The notes under the pieces: model-generated | Seen by the model: the letters and a program-made list of their open reading frames with translations, nothing else | Told to the model about the DNA's origin: nothing | Database searches by the model: none | Translations under genes and position numbers: made by a program | Assembly (NCBI GenBank): GCA_030632305.1 | Contig: DAOVUZ010000049.1 | Span: 1-5,553 of the forward strand | Length of the DNA stretch: 5,553 nt | DNA from: Dehalococcoidales bacterium | GTDB lineage: Bacteria; Chloroflexota; Dehalococcoidia; Dehalococcoidales; DAOVUZ01 | Reading direction: 5' to 3' | Shown here: piece by piece, positions 1 through 4,068 of the stretch | Position numbering within the stretch: the stretch's first letter is position 1 | Layout: every line of letters begins with the position of its first letter

Positions 1-638
1 AGCTCCAAGTCCTCTTCCGGGGTTGAGCCGGGCAGCCCTGGCATCCAGTGATAGTGCACTTTGAAGCCGTGTTCCCTGAGCAGTGTGGTAGCATTAATTA
101 CATCCTCTACCTTGTGTCCTCTTCTCACCAGCCGGTAGATTTCATCATTCAGGGTCTGAACGCCGAGTTCCACTCTGGTGGTGCCAAACTCGAGCATTCT
201 GTCTATCTCCTGTTGCCGACACCAGTCGGGTCTGGTCTCTAGGCACAAGCCGGTGCAGCGATGCTTAGCCGTCTGGTTAAGTTGTTTTGCTTCTTCCAGG
301 GTGGTGGATTTCCTGTCATTTAAGGCATCAAAGCAATCCTTGATAAACTGGTATTGATAATCCTGGGGAGATGCCAAGAAGGTGCCGCCCATTACTATCA
401 GCTCAACCTTATCGGTGGGGTGCCCCATTTCTGACAGAATTCTTAGCCTCAGCTTGACCTGCTTCCTGGCGTCATAGTCGCACCTTTTTGCCCGTAATAC
501 TGCTGGCGACTCTGTGGTATAGCTCTGGGGGGTATCGGTAAAGGTGGGGCAATATACGCACTGCCCCGGGCATTTCATGGGCTGGGTCATAACCGCTACC
601 GGGGTTACCCCGGATATTGTCCTGGCGAATTTTTTCAT
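1..638 (-). CDS. elp3: Elp3-family radical SAM tRNA wobble-uridine carboxymethyltransferase (N-terminal part)
   Basis: Elp3 uses a radical-SAM centre and an acetyl-CoA-binding GNAT domain to place a carboxymethyl group on C5 of U34 in tRNA anticodons. Reading leftward from the ATG at 636-638, 212 codons are present and the frame is still open at the window edge, so the C-terminal GNAT half lies outside. Residues 8-16 read ISGVTPVAV, followed by the canonical CX3CX2C cluster motif (Cys23, Cys27, Cys30 in CPGQCVYCP). Further family motifs follow in order: a TTESPAVLRAKR stretch, VMGGTF, TGLCLETRPDW, ELGVQT, RRGH, and HYHWMPGLPGST near the window edge. The frame is open upstream only to a TAA at 684-686 and has no other ATG/GTG/TTG there, so this start is firm. 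The protein therefore lacks the longer N-terminal extension of eukaryotic and archaeal Elp3, as I recall for the Dehalococcoides enzyme. It is divergent from a Trm9-like methyltransferase. Identification is near certain. Confidence 0.95.
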   Translation of the reverse strand, partial: MKKFARTISGVTPVAVMTQPMKCPGQCVYCPTFTDTPQSYTTESPAVLRAKRCDYDARKQVKLRLRILSEMGHPTDKVELIVMGGTFLASPQDYQYQFIKDCFDALNDRKSTTLEEAKQLNQTAKHRCTGLCLETRPDWCRQQEIDRMLEFGTTRVELGVQTLNDEIYRLVRRGHKVEDVINATTLLREHGFKVHYHWMPGLPGSTPEEDLE

Positions 639-666
639 AGTATACTTCTCTACAGGTGCTAAAAAT

Positions 667-695
667 AGTTTAGCAGTTTTAACTTACAGCAACAA
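667..695 (-). promoter_or_regulatory. Predicted sigma70-type promoter of elp3
   Basis: On the minus strand, TTGTTG (690-695) and TAAACT (667-672) are separated by exactly 17 bases. A TG one base upstream of the -10 hexamer gives an extended -10. Transcription would begin near 660, leaving a leader of about 20 bases before the elp3 ATG. The hexamers match consensus at only 3 and 4 of 6 positions, so this is a plausible but unproven promoter. Confidence 0.42.
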
Positions 696-710
696 CCTGA
701 TTGCAGGGGG

Positions 711-737
711 TCAAAGAGGGGCGGAACCTCTCTTTGA
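711..737. repeat. Palindromic repeat (11-bp stem, 5-base loop)
   Basis: Bases 711-721 pair with 727-737 around the loop CGGAA, with one G-T wobble. The stem lies between two divergent genes and has no T-run on either side, so it is not a terminator for them. Its core AAGAGGGGC (714-722) recurs exactly at 3393-3401 in another intergenic hairpin, which suggests a dispersed repeat family. Its right arm overlaps the -35 hexamer of the methyltransferase promoter. Confidence 0.7.
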
Positions 738-762
738 GAAATAATTGGGTGTAAAATATAAG
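734..762 (+). promoter_or_regulatory. Predicted sigma70-type promoter of the methyltransferase gene
   Basis: TTGAGA (734-739) and TATAAG (757-762) each match consensus at 5 of 6 positions and have an ideal 17-base spacer. This is the best promoter in the window. Transcription would start near 769, so the leader begins at the hairpin at 769-795. The -35 box sits on the edge of the palindrome at 711-737. Confidence 0.6.
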
Positions 763-768
763 GAAATG

Positions 769-795
769 TCTCTCCACTCTTCTTTGAAGGAGAGA
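769..795 (+). repeat. Leader hairpin upstream of the methyltransferase start
   Basis: TCTCTCC (769-775) pairs perfectly with GGAGAGA (789-795). An alternative inner pairing, CTTC (779-782) with GAAG (786-789), is also possible. The right arm contains the only purine-rich Shine-Dalgarno-like stretch before the GTG at 809, so folding could hide it. The arms resemble a degraded form of the CCCTCTCC/GGAGAGGG hairpin at 3355-3382, so it may be repeat debris rather than a regulatory element. Confidence 0.45.
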
Positions 796-808
796 AATAC
801 TGAAGTGA

Positions 809-1486
809 GTGAAGGAGAACAATATTAAAGGGGATAGGGTGACTAGAGATATATTCAACCAGATAGCGCCGGGCTGGTATAATTTCAGGCACTGGTCTAT
901 ATTCCGTAGCGAGCTGGAGGTGCTGGCTCAGAGGTGGCAGAAGGGCAGGCTGCTTAACCTTGGCTGTGCCCACGGAGCCGACTTCTTACCCTTTATGCAG
1001 AGTTTTGACTTATGTGGCGTGGACTTTTCTATCGAGATGCTAAGGTTTGCCCGAAAATACTCCCAGAAATTCAATTTTACCGCAAATCTAGCGGTGGCTG
1101 ATGTTCGCTACCTTCCCTATCCTGATGAGACCTTTGACCGGGCAATCTCAATAGCCACCTACCACCATATAGAGGGTGAAGATGAGAAGCGAGCAGCCCT
1201 GAGTGAGCTGAGGCGAGTATTAAAGCCGGGGGGTGAAGCCTTTATCACGGTGTGGAACCGGTGGCAACCTAGGTTCTGGTTCAAGCCAAGAGAGGTGGCG
1301 GTACCGTGGCGGATAAAGGATAAGATGCTGTATCGCTACTATTACCTGTTCTCTTACTCCGAGCTGGAGAGGCTGGTGAAAAGAGCTGGCTTTGAGGTGC
1401 TGAAGTCCTTTCCCGAAAGCTCCTACAGCTTCCCGCTCAAAGCGTTTTCGCGGAATATATGCCTTCTGGTGAGGAAGGGTGATTAG
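809..1486 (+). CDS. Trm9/ALKBH8-like SAM-dependent tRNA methyltransferase
   Basis: A class I methyltransferase of 225 residues, probably acting on modified wobble uridine. The SAM site is visible as LLNLGCAHGAD (48-58, motif I), CGVDFS (69-74, with Asp72 expected to bind the ribose), VADVRYLPY (96-104), FDRAISIATYHHI (109-121) and RVLKPGG (136-142). Features typical of Trm9 and the ALKBH8 methyltransferase domain are the N-terminal IFNQIAPGWYNFRH (15-28), TVWNRWQ (147-153), VPW (165-167) and YRYYYLFSYSELE (175 onward). Trm9 converts cm5U34 to the methyl ester mcm5U34, which is the step after Elp3, and elp3 is divergently adjacent. Start choice is uncertain: the GTG at 809 has GGAGAG about 14 bases upstream, while the in-frame GTG at 839 has AAGGGG 5 bases upstream and begins just before the conserved region. 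The shorter 215-residue form may be the real one. The family is confident, the exact substrate inferred. Confidence 0.85.
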   Translation: MKENNIKGDRVTRDIFNQIAPGWYNFRHWSIFRSELEVLAQRWQKGRLLNLGCAHGADFLPFMQSFDLCGVDFSIEMLRFARKYSQKFNFTANLAVADVRYLPYPDETFDRAISIATYHHIEGEDEKRAALSELRRVLKPGGEAFITVWNRWQPRFWFKPREVAVPWRIKDKMLYRYYYLFSYSELERLVKRAGFEVLKSFPESSYSFPLKAFSRNICLLVRKGD

Positions 1487-1507
1487 CTTATTGCTAGATA
1501 TTTTATG

Positions 1508-1596
1508 AACCTCACCCCATTTAAGTCTCTATTGGGTAACCCTATTCTCTTTATCTCCTTCTCCTTATCAAGGGAAGGGGGTCAAGGGGACAGGTT
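1508..1596. mobile_element. MITE-like repeat, copy 1 (about 89 bp)
   Basis: AACCTCACCCC (1508-1518) and GGGGACAGGTT (1586-1596) form imperfect terminal inverted repeats matching at 9 of 11 positions. An internal imperfect hairpin lies at 1557-1579 (CCTTCTCCTT against AAGGGAAGGG). Bases 1509-1525 match 3298-3314 at 15 of 17 positions, and the internal hairpin corresponds to the perfect one at 3355-3382. There is no coding capacity. It is probably a degraded copy of a non-autonomous element or REP-like repeat; no target-site duplication was identified. Confidence 0.5.
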
Positions 1597-1623
1597 GCTT
1601 AGCAATCTTCTTATAGCTATACT
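1595..1623 (+). promoter_or_regulatory. Predicted sigma70-type promoter of the permease gene
   Basis: TTGCTT (1595-1600), a 17-base spacer and TATACT (1618-1623) lie about 50 bases upstream of the permease start. The -10 box matches at 5 of 6 positions; the -35 box has only the TTG core. The -35 begins at the outer edge of the MITE-like repeat. A second TATACT at 1632-1637 has no good partner. Confidence 0.45.
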
Positions 1624-1675
1624 GACAGTGTTATACTCAAAATTACAGTTAGCCTGAACGCGAGGATTGGAGTAA

Positions 1676-2215
1676 ATGGAGAAACGTATGACTAAAAACA
1701 GGAGGTTTCGGCAAATGCTTATCCCAACAATAATAATGGGCGTAATTGCTATTGTCCTTACCTTTATTGCCTATAATAAGGGAGGTGGGGAGCATATTCT
1801 GGGGTTGGGGTCAGCCGGGAGTATGCTGCTACAGATTGTTCCTTTATTGATTTTTGCTTTTATTGTAGCTGGTATGATTCAAGTTCTTATTCCTACCGGA
1901 ATTATATCCACGTGGATAGGTGCTGAATCTGGTTTCCGAGGTCTGTTAATTGGTTCAGCACTTGGTGGTCTTACGCCAGGTGGTCCCTATGTTAGTTTAC
2001 CCATCGCTGCCGGACTATTGCGCACCGGGGCCAGTATAGGAACTATGGTAGCCTTTCTAACCGGATGGTCATTGTGGGCAATTGCCCGGTTGCCATTGGA
2101 AATGGGCCTAATGGGCTGGAAATTCACGCTAATTCGTTTGGCCTGTGTCTTTTTCTTCCCACCCATCGCCGGGCTAATAGCCAATAAATTCTTTTCCGGT
2201 GTTAATGTTGTTTGA
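1676..2215 (+). CDS. Half-length ArsP/DUF318-type (COG0701) membrane permease
   Basis: A polytopic inner-membrane protein of 179 residues. About five hydrophobic segments are visible: roughly 14-33, 48-73, 89-113, 119-137 and 151-171. The signature LGGLTPGGPYVSLPIAAGLL (96-115), followed by GAS (118-120) and FLTGWSLW (127-134), matches the glycine/proline re-entrant motif of the ArsP_1/YraQ permease superfamily. Full-length members have two such repeats in about 300-350 residues. This protein has one, so it would have to pair with itself or with another half-protein. The cysteine-serine reported in that motif of methylarsenite exporters is replaced by GPYVS, so arsenic transport should not be assumed. 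GAGGAT (1662-1667) supports the ATG at 1676; the in-frame ATG at 1688 has GGAG 6 bases upstream and is an alternative. The family is fairly sure, the substrate unknown. Confidence 0.78.
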   Translation: MEKRMTKNRRFRQMLIPTIIMGVIAIVLTFIAYNKGGGEHILGLGSAGSMLLQIVPLLIFAFIVAGMIQVLIPTGIISTWIGAESGFRGLLIGSALGGLTPGGPYVSLPIAAGLLRTGASIGTMVAFLTGWSLWAIARLPLEMGLMGWKFTLIRLACVFFFPPIAGLIANKFFSGVNVV

Positions 2216-2305
2216 GTAATATGGTTTGAGATTACCAGATGTGCGTTGGTAAGAAGGAAAGATATATTGAATAGACTGTCTAAATAGTCAAAAGAAGGAG
2301 GGGTC

Positions 2306-2500
2306 ATGCCAGTAGTTATCGTTGAAATGTGGGAGGGACGCACCATTGAGCAAAAGAAGCAATTGGTGGAGGGCATAACCTCGGTGATAGTGAAGATGGG
2401 TATTCCTTCAGAAGCAGTTCATATCATTATCAAGGATAACCCAAAGCACAACTGGGCAAGCGGGGGGAAGCTTGCTTCAGAAGAGTTTCCAGGGACATAG
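2306..2500 (+). CDS. 4-oxalocrotonate tautomerase-like protein
   Basis: A 64-residue member of the tautomerase superfamily, small cytoplasmic enzymes that usually form hexamers and use an N-terminal proline as catalytic base. After removal of the initiator Met, Pro1 is exposed. EGR (9-11) supplies Arg11, the EQKKQLVEGI helix (14-23) matches, and NWASGGKLAS (48-57) matches the C-terminal hairpin, with Trp49 where the classic enzyme has Phe50. Arg39 of the classic 4-oxalocrotonate tautomerase aligns with His38 here, so the natural substrate probably differs. The ATG follows a strong AGGAGG (2296-2301) at 4-base spacing. It lies 90 bases after the permease with no clear terminator between, so the two may be co-transcribed. 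No aromatic degradation genes are nearby, so a pathway role cannot be assigned. Confidence 0.85.
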   Translation: MPVVIVEMWEGRTIEQKKQLVEGITSVIVKMGIPSEAVHIIIKDNPKHNWASGGKLASEEFPGT

Positions 2501-2530
2501 GAAGTAATTAAATACCCGATGATGTGGTAG

Positions 2531-3190
2531 CTATCGCGCAACCGGGTAGCGGGCTATTCCCCATCTTTTGGAGTGGGCTTGCTTCATCCGGTTTAGGTGT
2601 GTCTGGAATTGGGCTGAGGTGATATTTTCGGTAGACATTAATACACCGTCTTCCTTATCATCTGAGTAATAGCCACGGCGTAGGCCTACCTGACTGAAGC
2701 TGTACTTCTGGTAGAGGCTCTGGGCAGATGTGTTGGAGGCACGAACCTCCAGGGTAATGGTATGAGCATTTAGCTCCGCAGCCAGGTCTATAGCTGATAT
2801 AAGCAGTAGCTCTCCTATCCCCTGGCGGCGATAGGGCAGCCGGACTGCAATATTGGTTATATGAGCTTCACCGGCCATAATCCAGAAGCCGACGAAACCA
2901 GCAATATATTTTTTATCTGAGGGGGGCAGTTCATTGGCAAAGAAACGGTCATGATTAAACAACTGCCTTACCCTGGATATCAGCCGGGAGAAGCTCTTCT
3001 CTGGAGGAGCTTTTACCTTGGGTTCGTCAACTGTTTTCTCTTCGTCGCAGGCTACGATATAATGGGCTAACCGATTTTGCAGCTCGTGGTGATAGTTAGC
3101 CGGTGGCCACAGGGTGGGGAAGGCTTCATGGTCAATATCGGAGACCTGGGCAATATCTTCTCTGTGCAGCAGACGTACATAGCAAGGCAA
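2531..3190 (-). CDS. rimI: RimI-like GNAT N-acetyltransferase with an internal insertion
   Basis: A GNAT protein of 219 residues resembling RimI, which acetylates the N-terminal alanine of ribosomal protein S18. The acetyl-CoA site is clear: HITNIAVRLPYRRQGIG (110-126) contains the pyrophosphate-binding RRQGIG. TLEVRASN (146-153) and LYQKYSF (159-165) contain Glu148 and Tyr160, equivalent to catalytic Glu103 and Tyr115 of enterobacterial RimI. LRRGYYSDDKEDGVLMS (170-186) is the usual RimI ending. RimI is normally about 150-160 residues. The excess is a charged stretch at about 49-92, between the helix containing NYHHELQNRL and the IAGFVGFW strand, plus a basic tail after 190. The start is TTG at 3188-3190 with AGGA upstream; no better in-frame start exists before the conserved N-terminus (YVRLLHREDI). 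It is convergent with the tautomerase, 30 bases apart. The family is certain; S18 as substrate is likely but unproven. Confidence 0.85.
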   Translation of the reverse strand: MPCYVRLLHREDIAQVSDIDHEAFPTLWPPANYHHELQNRLAHYIVACDEEKTVDEPKVKAPPEKSFSRLISRVRQLFNHDRFFANELPPSDKKYIAGFVGFWIMAGEAHITNIAVRLPYRRQGIGELLLISAIDLAAELNAHTITLEVRASNTSAQSLYQKYSFSQVGLRRGYYSDDKEDGVLMSTENITSAQFQTHLNRMKQAHSKRWGIARYPVAR

Positions 3191-3242
3191 GGCTTTATCC
3201 TGTTGTTGAGTATTTTATTATCAAAATTTCAATCCTGGAATC

Positions 3243-3251
3243 ATTGTAACA
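3243..3251 (-). promoter_or_regulatory. Possible extended -10 promoter of the RimI-like gene
   Basis: On the minus strand the sequence reads TGTTACAAT, an extended -10 with a hexamer (TACAAT) matching 5 of 6 positions, about 50 bases upstream of the TTG start. No convincing -35 is present at the expected distance, so this is a weak prediction. Confidence 0.3.
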
Positions 3252-3316
3252 TTTTCCATCTCCTGATGGTATCTAAAATATATTAGGTTGGTAAGCAACC
3301 TCACCTCCTTTAAGCA

Positions 3317-3342
3317 CCCAGAAAATCTTCGATTTTCCTGGG
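3317..3342. repeat. Inverted repeat with a one-base bulge
   Basis: CCCAGAAAATC (3317-3327) pairs with GATTTTCCTGGG (3331-3342) around the loop TTC, with a single extra base in the right arm. There is no T-run after it on either strand that would make it a terminator. It lies in the left half of MITE-like copy 2 and has no counterpart in copy 1. Confidence 0.6.
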
Positions 3343-3354
3343 AACCCGCTTAAT

Positions 3355-3382
3355 CCCCCTCTCCTTATTTAAGGAGAGGGGG
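3355..3382. repeat. Perfect 12-bp hairpin
   Basis: CCCCCTCTCCTT (3355-3366) and AAGGAGAGGGGG (3371-3382) are perfect complements around the 4-base loop ATTT. No T-run follows on either strand. Degraded relatives occur at 769-795 and 1557-1579, so this appears to be the best-preserved copy of a dispersed palindrome. Confidence 0.75.
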
Positions 3383-3391
3383 AGGGTTTGT

Positions 3392-3415
3392 TAAGAGGGG
3401 CTGACGCCCCTCTTA
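3392..3415. repeat. Perfect 10-bp palindrome
   Basis: TAAGAGGGGC (3392-3401) pairs perfectly with GCCCCTCTTA (3406-3415) around the loop TGAC. It shares AAGAGGGGC exactly with the palindrome at 711-737. It lies 9 bases after the hairpin at 3355-3382; upstream of the methyltransferase, related forms of both palindromes also occur as neighbours, suggesting they belong to one composite repeat. Confidence 0.65.
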
Positions 3416-3516
3416 GACGTCCTATATGGGGGTTGTTTAGCATACTGAACCTATCTTTTTGCCTGTTCCTTCGTTATACTATATGCACAGGGTAGCGCTA
3501 TTACAGGAGTTGCCAG

Positions 3517-4068
3517 GTGCAAGAGGAGGAGAGCCTTGTCCGCCGAGCGCAACAGCGCGACGAGGAGGCTTTCACTCAGCTATATGAGGCGTATTTCGAT
3601 AAGATTTATCGTTATGTGGCTCTCAAAATAGGGAACAAGACAGAGGCAGAGGATATGACCCAGCAGGTCTTTTCCAACGCACTCCAGTCCATTTCCTCCT
3701 TTAAGTGGAGAGGTATATCCTTCTCCGCCTGGCTGTTTCGTATTGCTCACAACCAGGTGGTCGACTATTTGAGGAAGAAAAGCAAACAGGCTACTGCTCT
3801 CCTTGACGAATCACTGGTTAGCAGTGATAGCAATCCACAGCTAGTGGCTGAGCACAGGCTAGATATTGAGCAGCTGGTATTAGCCACCAAGCAATTGACG
3901 GAGACACAGCGCGAGGTGGTTTCTCTTCGTTTTGCCGGTGAGCTACCTATTGCCCAGGTGGCAAAGGTTATGGGCAAGAGCCAGGGGGCAGTAAAGGCTT
4001 TACAGCATAGCGCTATAGTAGCCCTGCGCAAATCGCTATTGCTGGCGGAAGATAATGAAAGAGACTAA
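3517..4068 (+). CDS. ECF-type RNA polymerase sigma factor
   Basis: A 183-residue sigma-70 family protein with only regions 2 and 4, the hallmark of ECF sigma factors, which direct RNA polymerase to stress or envelope promoters. Region 2 spans about residues 16-88: EEAFTQLYEAYFDKIYRYV leads in, EAEDMTQQVF (43-52) is the core-binding helix, and FSAWLFRIAHNQVVDYLRKK (69-88) forms the -10 recognition part. A variable linker runs to about 110. Region 4 spans about 119-175, with LTETQREVVSLRFAGEL (127-143) and the helix-turn-helix IAQVAKVMGKSQGAVKALQH (145-164). The GTG start is supported by AGGAG (3505-3509) at 7-base spacing. The gene overlaps the downstream DUF5667 membrane protein gene by 14 bases, the arrangement expected of a sigma factor and its regulator. 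No clear sigma70 or autoregulated ECF promoter could be identified upstream. Confidence 0.92.
   Translation: MQEEESLVRRAQQRDEEAFTQLYEAYFDKIYRYVALKIGNKTEAEDMTQQVFSNALQSISSFKWRGISFSAWLFRIAHNQVVDYLRKKSKQATALLDESLVSSDSNPQLVAEHRLDIEQLVLATKQLTETQREVVSLRFAGELPIAQVAKVMGKSQGAVKALQHSAIVALRKSLLLAEDNERD

Larger units (their letters stand above)
3297..3388. mobile_element. MITE-like repeat, copy 2 (about 92 bp)
   Basis: The left end, AACCTCACCTC (3297-3307), and the right end, GGGGGAGGGTT (3378-3388), are weak inverted repeats (7 of 11). The left 17 bases (3298-3314) match copy 1 at 15 positions. Inside are a bulged hairpin (3317-3342) and a perfect 12-bp hairpin (3355-3382), the latter matching the degraded internal hairpin of copy 1. 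The lengths of the two copies, about 89 and 92 bp, agree. It has no coding capacity. The ends are approximate. Confidence 0.5.
3191..3516. other. Gene-free intergenic region rich in hairpins
   Basis: This 326-base stretch separates the divergent RimI-like and sigma factor genes and holds no credible gene. From left to right it contains an AT-rich leader for the RimI-like gene, the MITE-like repeat at 3297-3388, an additional palindrome at 3392-3415, and about 100 bases before the sigma start with AT-rich -10-like motifs (TATACT at 3475-3480, TATATG at 3480-3485) but no well-spaced -35. The palindrome TAGCGCTA (3493-3500) lies just ahead of the sigma ribosome-binding site. Confidence 0.7.

Noticed and set aside
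48..744. Short plus-strand open frames at 48-242 and 544-744
   Set aside because: The first lies opposite Elp3; the second overlaps the Elp3 N-terminus and the intergenic palindrome. Neither has a plausible start context.
659..973. Open frame of 104 codons on the minus strand
   Set aside because: It covers both palindromes, the divergent promoters and the start of the methyltransferase gene in the opposite sense, and its translation resembles no family.
1987..2376. Open frame of 129 codons on the minus strand
   Set aside because: It is antisense to the permease signature and the tautomerase start, both of which have recognisable motifs and ribosome-binding sites; its translation shows no motif.
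2513..2548. Inverted repeat TACCCG/CGGGTA between the convergent tautomerase and RimI-like genes, considered as a bidirectional terminator
   Set aside because: It has only 6 bp with a 24-base loop, no T-run, and it extends into the RimI-like coding sequence.
3077..3286. Open frame of 69 codons on the plus strand
   Set aside because: It is antisense to the start of the RimI-like gene and its AT-rich leader, with no ribosome-binding site or family resemblance.
3355..3415. Hairpins considered as intrinsic terminators
   Set aside because: No T-run follows on either strand, and the flanking genes are divergent, so no transcript is expected to end here.
3447..3475. Possible autoregulated ECF promoter (GAAC ... 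CGTT) before the sigma gene
   Set aside because: The gap between GAAC (3447-3450) and CGTT (3472-3475) is 21 bases, longer than the usual spacing for ECF promoters.
3459..3485. Possible sigma70 promoter TTGCCT ... TATACT/TATATG before the sigma gene
   Set aside because: The spacers are 10 and 15 bases, outside the normal 16-18 range, so neither was called.
3765..4031. Open frame of 88 codons on the minus strand
   Set aside because: It lies entirely opposite sigma region 4; the Cys/Ser/Leu-rich translation is typical of an antisense shadow.
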